The notes: a model not told the origin generated them from the sequence alone. Counted from the stretch's first letter, positions 16,936 to 28,000 are shown. The stretch: DNA of 64,000 bases from Chitinophagaceae bacterium (GCA_019638595.1 JAHBTJ010000003.1:292539-356538), one strand, 5' to 3'. Program-made: numbers and translations.

Positions 16936-19260
16936 ATGAAAAAAGTAGTACTGTTTATTGGTATTGGCTTGTTGTTGTGGTTTGCTGTAATACAATCCTG
17001 CAATACGCCGGAGGCAGGTGAAGCTGCAGACCGCTCTTCTTCGGGACTGGTCAGTTATAATTTTGATGTTCGTCCTATTTTGTCTGATAAATGTTTCGCC
17101 TGTCATGGTCCGGATGCCAACAAGCAGGAGGCCGGGTTGAGGTTAGATATAGCCGAGAACGCATACAGCGCGCTTAAAGACAACCCGGATATGCATGCTA
17201 TTGTACCGGGTAAGCCCGAATTATCGGAAGCCTACACACGTTTGGTCACAAAGGATCCCACTTTGATCATGCCACCGGTATCTTCCAACCTTACCTTAAC
17301 GCCCCGGGAGATCAGGGTGATAGAAAAATGGATCCGGCAGGGTGCTGCATACGAGAAGCACTGGGCATTCGCCGCACCTGTAAAAAATGCTTTACCTGAA
17401 ATTAAGGATGCCGGCCGGGCGAAAAATGAAATTGATTATTTCATAATGCAGAAGCTGGAGCAGGTGAAGCTGACAGCCAACCCCGAATCGGATAAAGAGC
17501 GCTTACTGAAGCGCGTTAGTCTCGACATTACCGGCTTGCCTCCCACTATAGAAATGATGGATAAGTTTTTGGTTGATAACAGCGCGGATGCGTATGAAAA
17601 AATAGTGGACGATTTATTACAGCAGCCGGCCTATGGAGAAAAAATGGCGATCTATTGGATGGATTTGGCGCGATATGCCGATTCGCACGGGTTCCAGGAT
17701 GATAATTACAGGAGCCAGTGGCCCTGGCGCGATTGGGTAATTCATGCGTTCAACAAAAACATGCCTTACAACCAGTTTGTTACCTGGCAGTTGGCCGGCG
17801 ATCTTTTGCCCAATGCCAATAAAGAGCAATTGCTTGCTACCAGCTTTAACAGGAATCATAAAATAACGGAAGAAGGCGGCGTTATACAGGAAGAATACCG
17901 GGTGGAATATGTAGCAGACCGGACCAATACTTTTGGTAAAGCTTTTTTAGGTATTTCGTTTGAATGCGCCCGTTGCCACGATCACAAGTACGATCCGCTT
18001 TCACAAAAAGAGTATTTCCAGTTGTTTTCCTTTTTCAACAATATAGATGAAAAAGGGCTGGAGAGCAGCAATACCATCACCGTGCAATCATTTTCCAAGA
18101 ATCCACAGATGGAGATCAGCAATGAAGATGTAAAAACGATCCTTCATTTTGTGCAGAAGAAAGATACCAATACGCTGAAGATATCCATTATGGGTGAATT
18201 GAAAGATTCTGTAAGGAAAGCCTATGTGCTCAACCGCGGCGCTTATGATGCGCATGGGGAGGAAGTAAAACCCGGAACGCCTCAATCAATCATGGCTTTT
18301 GATGCAAAGTATTCACCAGACAGAACAGGCTTGAGTGAATGGCTTTTTGATACAAACAACCCGCTTACCGCCAGGATATTTGTGAACCAGATGTGGCAGG
18401 AATTTTTTGGAAAAGGTATTGTACGTACCGCCAGCGATTTTGGTATGCAGGGAGCATTGCCTACGCATCCTGCCTTGCTCGACTGGCTGGCAGTGGATTT
18501 CATGGAGAGCGGGTGGGATGTAAAAAGGCTGATTAAAAAACTGGTGATGTCTGCCACATACCGGCAATCGTCTGTTATTACACCTGAAAAGCTGGAGCGT
18601 GATCCTGATAACAATTTCCTGGCAAGAGCCTCGCGCCATCGTGTAAAAGCCGAGCTGGTGCGGGATATTGTTTTGTCGAGCAGTGGATTGCTGGTAAAGA
18701 AGATCGGCGGGCCAAGCGTGAAACATTATCAGCCTAAAGGATTATGGGAAACCGCCACTTCCGGCAGGGGTATACTGGCAACTTATATACAGGACAGGGG
18801 CGAAAGCCTGTACCGGAGAGGGTTATATACCCTGATCAAACGGACCGTTCTGCCTCCGCAGATGAGTGTTTTTGATGCCAGTAAGCGGGAGGTTTGCGAA
18901 ACCGGCCGCCTTACCACCAATACGCCTTTGCAGGCATTGATAATGATGAACGATCCAACCGTACTGGAAGCGGCGCGGGTATTGGCTACCGCTTTACAAA
19001 ACGAGCAGTCTGCAACAGATGAAAAAATTACCAAAGCATTTCGTTTAATAATATGCAGGAAGCCGAAGGAAGAAGAGCTAAAGATCCTGAAAAATTTATA
19101 CGAAGAGCAGGTGAAGACACTGGATGCTCAAAAAGCGAAAGAAATGCTGCAGGTGGGAGAGTACCCCAAAACTGTAAATACAGACGATAAGCTGACCGCA
19201 TCGCTGATGCAGGTAGTGTGTACCATATATAATATGGAAGAAGCGATATCAAGATCATAA
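16936..19260 (+). CDS. Planctomycete-type cytochrome protein with DUF1549 and DUF1553 domains
   Basis: 774 residues from the ATG at 16936. The N-terminus is a lipoprotein-like signal ending AVIQSC (Cys22). A PSCyt1 domain carries the haem-binding CFACH (residues 53-57). It is followed by a DUF1549 domain (about 140-350, with LARYADSHGFQDDN and a second CARCH motif) and a DUF1553 domain (about 450-745, with NPLTARIFVNQMWQEFFGKG, LDWLAVDFMESGWDVKRLIK and TNTPLQALIMMNDPT). The large insert common between DUF1549 and DUF1553 in planctomycetes is short here. The role of these domains is not established; they usually travel with DUF1501 proteins and sulfatases in polysaccharide-degrading bacteria. 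First gene of a three-gene operon, with 30 bp to the next gene. Confidence 0.88.
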   Translation: MKKVVLFIGIGLLLWFAVIQSCNTPEAGEAADRSSSGLVSYNFDVRPILSDKCFACHGPDANKQEAGLRLDIAENAYSALKDNPDMHAIVPGKPELSEAYTRLVTKDPTLIMPPVSSNLTLTPREIRVIEKWIRQGAAYEKHWAFAAPVKNALPEIKDAGRAKNEIDYFIMQKLEQVKLTANPESDKERLLKRVSLDITGLPPTIEMMDKFLVDNSADAYEKIVDDLLQQPAYGEKMAIYWMDLARYADSHGFQDDNYRSQWPWRDWVIHAFNKNMPYNQFVTWQLAGDLLPNANKEQLLATSFNRNHKITEEGGVIQEEYRVEYVADRTNTFGKAFLGISFECARCHDHKYDPLSQKEYFQLFSFFNNIDEKGLESSNTITVQSFSKNPQMEISNEDVKTILHFVQKKDTNTLKISIMGELKDSVRKAYVLNRGAYDAHGEEVKPGTPQSIMAFDAKYSPDRTGLSEWLFDTNNPLTARIFVNQMWQEFFGKGIVRTASDFGMQGALPTHPALLDWLAVDFMESGWDVKRLIKKLVMSATYRQSSVITPEKLERDPDNNFLARASRHRVKAELVRDIVLSSSGLLVKKIGGPSVKHYQPKGLWETATSGRGILATYIQDRGESLYRRGLYTLIKRTVLPPQMSVFDASKREVCETGRLTTNTPLQALIMMNDPTVLEAARVLATALQNEQSATDEKITKAFRLIICRKPKEEELKILKNLYEEQVKTLDAQKAKEMLQVGEYPKTVNTDDKLTASLMQVVCTIYNMEEAISRS

Positions 19261-19290
19261 TTGTTTAATATCTCAGTAAAAGGAATGTAT

Positions 19291-20745
19291 ATGAACAGGA
19301 ATGCAATGGAATATAATTTAAACCTGAACAGGAGGAGGTTTTTATCCAGGCTGAGTGTAGGGCTTGGGAGCGTGGCGTTGGGTTCGCTGATGATCCCCGA
19401 TCTTTTTAGGAGAGGCGGTGATGATGCGGAAGCGTTTGTTCCGGGAGTTCCGCATTTCGCGCCCAAAGCGAAAAGAGTGATCTATCTTTCCCAGAATGGA
19501 GCGCCGTCGCAACTGGAATCGTTCGACTATAAGCCTAAATTAAGAGAGATGATGGGTATGGAGTTGCCTGAGTCCATACGCAGGGGGCAACGGCTTACCG
19601 GTATGACTTCCGGCCAATCCTCTTTTCCACTCATTGGTTCTTATTATGATTTTCACCAGTATGGAGAATCACGGGCATGGGTAAGCGATTTGTTTCCTCA
19701 TACATCAAAGATCGTAGATGATATCTGCATTATCCGCTCCATGTACACAGAAGCGATCAACCACGATCCTGCATTGACTTTTTTTCAAACCGGCGCGCAG
19801 CAGGGTAACCTGCCCAGCATGGGTGCATGGCTGAGCTATGGGTTGGGCAGTGAAAATAATAACCTGCCTGCATTTACCGTATTGTTGTCGCGCGGCAAGG
19901 GCGATGCGCAAGGCGTATACAGTAAATTATGGAGCAATGGCTTTCTCGATTCCATTCACCAGGGTATACAATTCAGCGATAGCGACGATCCTGTGCTATT
20001 CCTGAAGGATCCGAAAGGAATGGACAGGCAAAACCGGAGAAAGATACTCGATCATCTGGCACAGTTAAACGATATTACCTATAAAGAATTCGGTGACCCC
20101 GAAATAACTACCAAAGTGCAGCAGTATGAAATGGCTTACCGGATGCAGACCGCCGTTCCTGATATTATGGATCTTTCAAAAGAGCCTGATTCCATTATCA
20201 AATTATACGGTCCCGACTGCCTGATCCCCGGTACTTATGCCGCCAATTGTTTGCTGGCGCGAAAGCTTTCTGAAAGCGGCGTTCGTTTTGTGCAACTGTA
20301 TCACCAGGGATGGGATCAGCACAGCAACCTGCCCAATGAAATGGCCGGCCAGGCTAAAGATACCGACCAGGCCTCGGCCGCTTTGATCACAGACCTGAAG
20401 CAAAGAGGCCTGCTCGATGAAACGCTGGTGATTTGGGGAGGAGAATTTGGAAGAACAAATTATTCGCAGGGAAAGCTGCAGCATGACAAATACGGAAGAG
20501 ATCATCACCCCCGTTGTTTTTCAATATGGATGACGGGAGGCGGTATAAAATCCGGGATGGTATACGGGGAAACAGACGAGTTCGGATATAATATTGTCAA
20601 AAACCCGGTGCATGTTCACGATTTTCATGCTACCATGCTGCACCTGCTGGGGTTGGATCATGAACGCTTAATTTACAAACACCTGGGGCGGCGCTATCGC
20701 TTAACGGATGTAGCCGGTCATGTAGTAAAAGATATCATAGCATAG
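19291..20745 (+). CDS. DUF1501 family protein (sulfatase-like fold, Tat-exported)
   Basis: 484 residues from the ATG at 19291, chosen because an AAAGGA ribosome-binding sequence ends 6 bp upstream. The ATGs at 19285 and 19306 are alternatives. The N-terminus carries a twin-arginine motif, NRRRFLSRLSVG, before a hydrophobic stretch, so the protein is probably exported folded. DUF1501 belongs to the alkaline-phosphatase/sulfatase-like fold. Conserved parts seen are YLSQNGAPSQLESFDYKP, DICIIRSMYTEAINHDPA, RFVQLYHQGWDQHSN and WGGEFGRTNYSQG, followed by GRDHHPRCFSIWMTGGGI. It lacks the Cys-x-Pro-x-Arg of true sulfatases, and enzymatic activity is unproven. The partner DUF1549/DUF1553 protein is encoded immediately upstream, the usual pairing. 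Confidence 0.9.
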   Translation: MNRNAMEYNLNLNRRRFLSRLSVGLGSVALGSLMIPDLFRRGGDDAEAFVPGVPHFAPKAKRVIYLSQNGAPSQLESFDYKPKLREMMGMELPESIRRGQRLTGMTSGQSSFPLIGSYYDFHQYGESRAWVSDLFPHTSKIVDDICIIRSMYTEAINHDPALTFFQTGAQQGNLPSMGAWLSYGLGSENNNLPAFTVLLSRGKGDAQGVYSKLWSNGFLDSIHQGIQFSDSDDPVLFLKDPKGMDRQNRRKILDHLAQLNDITYKEFGDPEITTKVQQYEMAYRMQTAVPDIMDLSKEPDSIIKLYGPDCLIPGTYAANCLLARKLSESGVRFVQLYHQGWDQHSNLPNEMAGQAKDTDQASAALITDLKQRGLLDETLVIWGGEFGRTNYSQGKLQHDKYGRDHHPRCFSIWMTGGGIKSGMVYGETDEFGYNIVKNPVHVHDFHATMLHLLGLDHERLIYKHLGRRYRLTDVAGHVVKDIIA

Positions 20746-20792
20746 CTGTATCTTTTGCAACAGCTCCGGATTCTTATAAAATAATATTACCC

Positions 20793-22934
20793 GTGAACCT
20801 TAAAAAGCTCGCTGAAAATCTACTGTTTGCCCTGAATATTTATATCGCGTTTATCGCGTTATTTAATAACAGCCTGTACGTGCCCAACTGGCTGCTGCCT
20901 GTGGGAAGGCTGCACCCGGTTGTGCTGCATTTTCCTATTGTGCTGCTGATACTAACATTGATATCTGTTTTCTTCAGGTTAAGGAACGAACAGCATCGGC
21001 AAATCCAATATCATATAAGCAGTTATTTACTGCTGCTGGCAGCATTGTTCTCTGCTATTACGGTTATAACAGGGCTGTTTTTATCAAGAGAAGAAGGGTA
21101 TGAAGGTAATACGCTCACACGACACATGTGGACCGGGATAGCCATCGTATTTGTTGCATCGTTTATTTACCGGATACGTAACTGGCTGTGGAAAAAAGTT
21201 CGTTTTTATAAGATCATTTCAATATGCTCCATTTTCCTGGTAGCCGCTACGGGGCATTATGGCGCTACGCTTACTCACGGTGAGGGATTCCTTCTTCCCC
21301 GGAAGGAGAAAGAAAAGCAGGTGGTTGCTTTTGAAGACGCGCTTGTTTTTGATCATGTTATCTTACCGGTTGTCCGGGATAAATGCGCCTCCTGCCATAA
21401 CCCGCGAAAAGCAAAAGGCAGCCTGGTGCTGCAGGATTCTGCGTCTTTTGTGAAAGGTGGAAAAACAGGAAAGCTGTTCGTGCCGGGGCAGCCGGAGATC
21501 AGTCTTTTGCTGGAGCGGATCCATTTGCCCGATGATGATGATAAAAGAATGCCCCCGCCCGGGAAGCCGGAGCTTACTGGGCAGGAAATGGAGCTGCTGG
21601 AATTATGGATACGGGGCGGCGCCGGCTTTTCTGCCAAACTGGCTGCATTAGCTCCGGGTGATTCTTTAAGGGAATTAGCAGGTACGTTTTTAGATACACA
21701 GGAACCATTCGATTTCCCGGCTGCCAAAGAAGAAACAGTACAACAGCTTACCAATAACGACCGGCTGATCAGTAAGCTTTCCAGGGAGTCTCCCGCCCTG
21801 GCCGTAAAGATGTATAACAGTGTCGCCTACACGAAGGAAAAATTAGAAGAGCTGCTTGTTTTGAAAACACAGGTAGTGTCGCTTGACCTGAATAAGCTGC
21901 CGGTAAAAGATGATGATCTGAAAATAATAGCCCGGTTCCAGAACCTGCGCCGCTTAAACCTGAACTTTACAGATATAACAGGAGCGGGGCTGATGGAGCT
22001 GAACGCCCTGAAGCATTTGAGAAATCTTTACCTGTCGGGCGCCAAAGTAAACTATAATGGGTTAAAGAGCTTACAGGCTATGCCGAAGCTGCAGCAGTTG
22101 GCAATATGGAGCAACCCGTTAACGGAAGCGGAACTGGAGACATTACAGAAAGAAAACCCGAAAATTACTTTTATTACAGGGTACAGGGATGATGGTATTC
22201 CTTCGAAGCTTATTCCTCCGCGCCTCGCTGAAAATACAGTTGTGTTCAACGATACGCTGCCACTGGCATTAGAGCATCCTATTTATGGAGTGGATATCCG
22301 TTATACTACCGATGGTTCTGATCCTGATAGTATCCTGTCTCCGCTAATGCAAAAAGGAGCTTTCATCAGCCAAAATACTACAGTGAAAGCGAAAGCCTAT
22401 AAGGACGGTTGGCTGAGCAGCGATGTTTCTGCCTTCACTTTTTTTAAAAACGAGCACAAGCCGGATAGTATGTATTTCCTGGCTGAGCCTTTTGAAAATT
22501 ACAGGGGAGATGGTGTATATACTTTCTTTGACGGTGAGCTGGGAGGTATGAATATTTACAGGTATACAAAAAATAAATGGGTCGGATTCAGGAACGGAAA
22601 TCTCGAATTAATGTTTTTATACAACGATCCGGCTGTGGTTCAGTCCGTAGGATTACATACCTATATATCATCCGGCGAACAGGCTTTCCCTCCCGAGCAT
22701 ATTGAAGTTTGGGGAGGAGCAAACGAGCGGGATATGAAGCTGTTGGCTTCCATAAAGCCATTAATGCCGCAGGAGAAAGATGAACGGGAAGTGAAAATTA
22801 TTAATGTCGGTTTTAAACCGGAAAAGGTCGCCTGTCTTAAAGTGGTAGCCAAACCTTTAATGAAGCAGCCGCCATGGTCTCGCGGAAAAGGCGAGCCGGC
22901 AATGTTAATGATAGACGAGATACTGGTAAACTGA
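20793..22934 (+). CDS. Membrane protein: DUF2231, c-type cytochrome, LRR and chitobiase-like C-terminal domains
   Basis: 713 residues from a GTG start 47 bp after the DUF1501 gene. Residues 1-160 hold about five membrane helices in a DUF2231-like arrangement (LHPVVLHFPIVLLILTLI). Residues 185-280 are a planctomycete-type cytochrome domain with CASCH (198-202) and the trailing MPPPGKPELTGQE. Residues about 345-460 are leucine-rich repeats (LRRLNLNFTDITGAGLMEL). About 470-545 is a chitobiase/hexosaminidase C-terminal-type beta domain (VDIRYTTDGSDPDS). The remainder looks like a discoidin-type carbohydrate-binding fold. The architecture suggests an inner-membrane redox protein facing the periplasm and linked to glycan recognition. 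It is the third gene of the module, and its substrate is unknown. Confidence 0.8.
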   Translation: MNLKKLAENLLFALNIYIAFIALFNNSLYVPNWLLPVGRLHPVVLHFPIVLLILTLISVFFRLRNEQHRQIQYHISSYLLLLAALFSAITVITGLFLSREEGYEGNTLTRHMWTGIAIVFVASFIYRIRNWLWKKVRFYKIISICSIFLVAATGHYGATLTHGEGFLLPRKEKEKQVVAFEDALVFDHVILPVVRDKCASCHNPRKAKGSLVLQDSASFVKGGKTGKLFVPGQPEISLLLERIHLPDDDDKRMPPPGKPELTGQEMELLELWIRGGAGFSAKLAALAPGDSLRELAGTFLDTQEPFDFPAAKEETVQQLTNNDRLISKLSRESPALAVKMYNSVAYTKEKLEELLVLKTQVVSLDLNKLPVKDDDLKIIARFQNLRRLNLNFTDITGAGLMELNALKHLRNLYLSGAKVNYNGLKSLQAMPKLQQLAIWSNPLTEAELETLQKENPKITFITGYRDDGIPSKLIPPRLAENTVVFNDTLPLALEHPIYGVDIRYTTDGSDPDSILSPLMQKGAFISQNTTVKAKAYKDGWLSSDVSAFTFFKNEHKPDSMYFLAEPFENYRGDGVYTFFDGELGGMNIYRYTKNKWVGFRNGNLELMFLYNDPAVVQSVGLHTYISSGEQAFPPEHIEVWGGANERDMKLLASIKPLMPQEKDEREVKIINVGFKPEKVACLKVVAKPLMKQPPWSRGKGEPAMLMIDEILVN

Positions 22935-22945
22935 TAGCTGTTAAA

Positions 22946-23032
22946 AGTTGCGGGTTACAGGTTTCAGGTTTGTAGTTTATAGTTTCGGGTTTGTGCTGAT
23001 AGCCAGTTAACTACAAACCACAAACAAAAAAA
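22946..23032. repeat. GTTTGTAGTTTATAG-type composite intergenic repeat
   Basis: Runs of GGTTTGTAGTTTATAGTTT words, preceded by a CTGATAGCTG word at 22932, fill the gap between two convergent genes. A perfect 10-bp inverted repeat ATAGCCAGTT/AACTGGCTAT (22999-23008 and 23031-23040) closes it and may act as a terminator. Similar composites occur near 53.1, 60.65 and 61.8 kb. Confidence 0.6.
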
Positions 23033-23036
23033 CTGG

Positions 23037-24587
23037 CTATTCTCCCGGGTACGGTAATGGGTTCCCCGTTCTTTTATCAACAGGCATAGGCGCATTATAA
23101 TCTTTTAACTGCTTTCCTAAAAGATGTAATAATTCTTTTGTTTTGGCGGGATAGGTTGCTGACAGATCACTTTCTTCACTTAAGTCTTTATACAGGTCAT
23201 ACAACTCTGCCGTATTATTACGCAGGCTGTAAATTAGTTTCCACCTGCCTTTTCTGAGTGCGCTGAAATAATTGGTGCCGGGTATATCGCGGTTTTGCCA
23301 GTTGTTTGGATAATGCCATAACAATACCCTTGCTGTATCAGACAACGCCGGATTTTTTAGTACCGGTACAAAAGATAATCCATCTACTTTTTGAATAGTG
23401 TGGTAATTGCGAACGCCTGCCAGCTCAAGCATGGCAGGGAAAATATCTTCTACAATAATAGGATTGTGTGTTGTTGTCCCGGCTTTAACCAATAACGGAT
23501 AGCGGATAATGAATGGAACACGGATACCGCCTTCATACACGGAACCCTTGCCTGCTTTCAGCGGTGCATTATGTGTTAAATGGATTCCGCCTCTTGGAGG
23601 AGTGAGTGCAAGCCCTCCATTATCTGTAAGGAAAAGGATAACGGTATTTTCTTTTATCCCTTTCTTATCAACAAAGTCCAGCACGTCGCCCAGGCTTTTA
23701 TCCATGCCTTCTATCAGCGAAGCATATTTGGCTTCCGCCGAATCAAGCCCGCGATCCAGGTATTTTTGATAATATCTTTTATCCGCCATCAGGGGAACAT
23801 GTACGGCATAATGCCCGAAATGTAAAAAGAAGGGTTGCTTTTTTGCAACGGGATACTCCAGGCTTCGTATAGCCTCCTGCGTGAGCGCTTCGGTAAGAAA
23901 AGTTCCGGATTGATAATATTGTTCCAGGTCGGGTACGGATTGAGCTGAATTTTTGCCCGGAAGGTTGCCATAATTATCTTCTGAAAGATAACTCTGCGGA
24001 TGCCCGGCCGCATGCCCGGAAATATTAACGGTAAACCCAACATTATAAGGACTTGCGCCGGGAGTGCCCTGTGGTCCCCAATGTGCTTTGCCAACATGTA
24101 TGGTAAAATATCCTGCATCTTTCAATAGCTGTGGAAGCGCAGTTGCATGCACAGCTCTGTCAATACCCGCTACGGGTGTAAAGCCATTTATATTCCAGCC
24201 GGCAGGATCATAAAGACTGTCTTTTGCATCAGAATTGGTATTCTTAAAAGGCGACGTCCAGTTAGTAACACCATGATGCGCCACGTTCATTCCTGTAATA
24301 AGGCTTACCCGTGTGGGTGTACATACCGGCGCGGCATAAGCATTGGTGAACTTCAACCCCTCTTTTGCCAGCCGCTCCATATTGGGTGTGTGATATTTTT
24401 TGTTGTTGGACGTAATGCTCCCTGAAAACGGAACGGATGTATCTTCCCATCCCATATCATCAACCAAAAAGATAATGATGTTAGGATGAGAAGATGGCTG
24501 CGCATGCAGGTCAATATGCGCTGCCAGCATGGCTATAACAAATGTGATACTTTGTAAAAAGCGATACAGGGTTTGTCTGTTATCCAT
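23037..24587 (-). CDS. Secreted sulfatase (formylglycine-type)
   Basis: 516 residues from the ATG at 24587; a TTG at 24614 would add nine residues. Residues 1-30 form a signal peptide ending DLHAQ. The alkaline-phosphatase-fold core starts with NIIIFLVDDMGWEDT, whose acidic pair binds the metal. The active-site signature is CTPTR (Cys89), matching the Cys-x-Pro-x-Arg sequence oxidised to formylglycine. Other features are HVGKAHWG, a substrate and metal segment ILFLTDNGG, and the C-terminal sulfatase domain with LRKGRWKLIYSL and AELYDLYKDLSEESDLS. It cleaves sulfate esters outside the cytoplasm. The maturase is not in this window. The gene diverges from the SusC/SusD/sulfatase operon across a region holding one copy of the shared operator. 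The substrate is unassigned. Confidence 0.92.
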   Translation of the reverse strand: MDNRQTLYRFLQSITFVIAMLAAHIDLHAQPSSHPNIIIFLVDDMGWEDTSVPFSGSITSNNKKYHTPNMERLAKEGLKFTNAYAAPVCTPTRVSLITGMNVAHHGVTNWTSPFKNTNSDAKDSLYDPAGWNINGFTPVAGIDRAVHATALPQLLKDAGYFTIHVGKAHWGPQGTPGASPYNVGFTVNISGHAAGHPQSYLSEDNYGNLPGKNSAQSVPDLEQYYQSGTFLTEALTQEAIRSLEYPVAKKQPFFLHFGHYAVHVPLMADKRYYQKYLDRGLDSAEAKYASLIEGMDKSLGDVLDFVDKKGIKENTVILFLTDNGGLALTPPRGGIHLTHNAPLKAGKGSVYEGGIRVPFIIRYPLLVKAGTTTHNPIIVEDIFPAMLELAGVRNYHTIQKVDGLSFVPVLKNPALSDTARVLLWHYPNNWQNRDIPGTNYFSALRKGRWKLIYSLRNNTAELYDLYKDLSEESDLSATYPAKTKELLHLLGKQLKDYNAPMPVDKRTGNPLPYPGE

Positions 24588-25099
24588 CAGTTTGAAGATT
24601 ACTGTTTTTATCAATTCACTTATGAATGAGAATCAGTCCGGAAATTCCGGTCATTGATCCTTCTGTCCTTTGCATGCGGTATAAAGATACTTCCTCTTAT
24701 CTGATCCAGCCTGTATAATTCTTCCGGAACAAATTTGCAGGAATGCTCCCGTATAACCGCTTCAGGAAGCCGTTTCAGCATATTGCCCAAAGCGGATCAA
24801 TAGCCATCTTAAAAAAAATGTTTGGGAAAAAAAATAAAGCTATCTATTAGTTCACTAATTTTGTAGACTAATAGAAATTCTTTAGAAAAATATGCAACAA
24901 CAAAATGTAAAATCAAATATGCTGTTGAAAATGTTTTTTGATAATTCCTTTTACAGCTATTCTCCTTCTTCCTGTAGTGGTTGTTGTTAACCACAACCTA
25001 TAAATTATAAAAGACTTTTTAATGCACATTTTTGATCTTTTAAAAGATCAAAGGCCTTTCTATTCCTATTCTTTATTCGCTTATTAAATATTTACATGT
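24588..25099. other. 512-bp divergent regulatory region between sulfatase and SusC
   Basis: AT-rich region with no plausible gene. It contains one copy of the inverted-repeat operator at 24844-24874, with a TAnnTTTG-like element (TAATTTTG) inside its centre on the plus strand. The SusC leader from there to the ATG is about 225 nt. No riboswitch-like fold could be recognised by eye. Confidence 0.6.
24844..24874. promoter_or_regulatory. Operator copy 1 of the putative sulfur regulon
   Basis: Perfect outer arms CTATTAGT and ACTAATAG, separated by 15 bp. Read in the common frame, this is TTAGTTCA-N9-TAGACTAA, the same geometry as the two copies upstream of the receptor-encapsulin operon. The central N9 contains TAATTTTG (24856-24863), a match to the Bacteroidota -7 consensus. 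It lies between the divergent sulfatase and SusC genes, so it could control both. The binding protein is unknown. Confidence 0.7.
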
Positions 25100-28000
25100 A
25101 TGAAACATGCAATCAGGATATTGCTTATTGGTATGTTGTTTCTTCCGGAATTATTGTTGGCACAGGTTACGCAACCTGTAATAAATACAGTGGTTGAGGG
25201 AAAAGTGACTGACAAAAGCTCAAAAGCGCCCTTGGAAGGCGTTACAGTTATTATTAAGGGAACCACCAATCAAACCATCAGCAGCCCGGACGGGAAATTC
25301 AAACTATCAACATCCCAAAAATTACCTTTCCTTATTTCCGTGAGTTATGTGGGCTACCAGGCTGCGGAAGTACAATTAACACAATCTTCTGTGGATATTG
25401 AATTAACGCCGGCAGATCAAACATTACAGGATGTAGTAGTGGTGGCATATGGCACGCAAAAGAAAATAACTTTAACCAATTCCGTTGCACAGATCGGCAG
25501 CGCCGAATTGACGAGAAGACCCGTGTCAAATGTGCAGCAGGCATTGCAGGGGCAACTGCCCGGCGTTACGGTGCAGGACCTGGGCGGCGCCCCGGGTAAA
25601 TCAAGTACCAATGTGAGGGTACGGGGTATAACAACGTTTAATACCAATGCCAGCTCAACCAGCGGGTTTGGCCTGGGCAAAAATGATGCGCTTGTAATTG
25701 TAGACGGTTCGGAACAGCAATTGTCTGATATCAATCCTAATGATATAGCCTCTATCACCGTATTGAAAGATGCTGCTTCTACTGCTATTTATGGGTCCAG
25801 AGCAACGAACGGTGTAATACTTGTAACAACAAAGCCCGGCCGCAAAGGCCCGGCACAGGTTACCTACGACGGATATTACGCCTGGCAAAAAGCCATTAAT
25901 GTGCCAGTGCAGATGGGACTGGAAGATTATATGAAAGAGCAGCAGGCTGCTTATACCAATGCAGGACTTATTTTACCGGAAAAGTTTACAGATGCGGGTA
26001 TAGCTGTATGGGTGAATGCTACCGACCGCTTAAAGTATCCTTTGCCGAATACATGGTTTACCACCATGTATCATACCGCACCGCAAACCAGCCATTCGGT
26101 TGCTGTAAGCGGCGGTAACGACCAGATCCGCTCACGGTTAAGCGTACGCTATCAAAAGCAGGATGGCGTTATCAAAAATTTTGAAAATGAAATTGCGGAA
26201 ATAAGACTGAATACCGATTATAAGGCAGCGCATCATCTCAGCTTCAACGCGAATGTGAACTACCGTTATAATGCATCGGAATTTCCTGCTGTAGACCCGG
26301 TAAATAATTTCTTTCACGGTTCTATGTGGGCTGTTCCCAAATATCCTGATGGTACCTACGGACTGAGCACGCAGGGAAATAATCCTTTAATGTTTACCGA
26401 AATAGGCGGACAGAGCACAACGGTAAACGATTATTTAACCGGTTCTTTCCAGGGAGAATGGAAAATATTACCATTCCTGGGTGTTTCTTCATTCCTGTCT
26501 GCCCGCATTTATAACACCACGGGCAAGGCATTTACGAATTCGTACACAAACAGGGATTCCGTTACAGGTATTGTAAAAACCGTTGCGAATAATTCCTTAA
26601 CCGAAACACGCAACACGCTGAAGGAATATATGTGGAATAACCTGCTGACATACGAACAAAGCTTCGGCGTTCATCATGTTAAAGCTTTAGCCGGTTATTC
26701 ACAGATCTATAATACGCAAACTTATCTCACAGCATACAGGGAGCGCTTTTACAATAACGATATTCAATCCATAGGCCAGGGCGCTAATGATGCAACTAAA
26801 AGTAACAGCGGGTACGACGCCGTGTTTGCGCTCCGTTCCTATTTCGGCAGGATCAATTATGACTTTGCCGGGAAGTATTTACTGGAAGTGAATGGCAGGT
26901 ATGACGGATCTTCCAAATTCACCGGCGACAAACAATATGGCTTCTTCCCATCCTTTTCTGCAGGCTGGGTAGTTTCTGAAGAAGCTTTCTGGAGCGGTAT
27001 CAAACCTCTTATCAGGGATTTTAAGCTGCGCGGATCATATGGTAAAACAGGTAATCAGTCCGTTGACCTGTACAGTTACTACGCAGCGCTTTCACTGGCG
27101 GGTTATACATTCAATGGCGAGGCGGTGAATGGTTACCGCCAGACAACATTAGCCAATAAAGAACTGGGCTGGGAATCTACCACCCAATTGGATATTGGTG
27201 TGGACGCGACATTACTTGATAGCAGGTTGAATGTAACAGTTGATTATTACCGCAAAGTAACCAACGATATTTTGCTAAATCTCGATATACCGGCTACTGT
27301 AGGTCTTACAGCGCCATTTCAAAATGCAGGCTCCGTGGAGAACAAAGGCTGGGAGTTCAGCGCCTCTTATAACGGAACCAATGCAACCAACAGCTTCAGG
27401 TATACTATAGGGGGCAACCTTAGCATTAACAGCAATAAGGTGATTGATCTTAAAGGCACAGGACCCTACATTACGGGTACAGATATCAACCCGCGGTATA
27501 TCATAGACGAAGGGCTTCCTATCAATACCCTTTGGGGATATAAAACAGACGGGCTTTTTCAAACAGAGGAAGAAATTGCAGCATATGGTGCTACCTACAG
27601 CACCAACACAAAACCCGGCGACGTTAAATATGTTGATCTGAATAAGGACAAAAAGATTGATGCCAATGATATGACGGTGATCGGCTACTCCTTTCCAAAA
27701 TATGTTTTCGGGCTCACCACCAATCTTTCTTGCAAAAATTTTGATTTGAATTTGTTGTTCCAGGGAACCGCCAAAGTTGATACCAGGCTGGCAGGAGCAT
27801 TAGCGGAGATGGGCAACCAGGAAGGGTTTACGCATGAAATTTATGCCAACAATTACTGGACACCTGAAAATACGAATGCCCGTTTTCCGCGACCTGTTAA
27901 ATATGATCTAAGCAATGTGGCTACGTCAGACAGGCTGCTGTACGATGGCAGCTACCTGCGCCTGAAAAATCTGCAGATCTCCTATACGCTGCCTTCCGAT

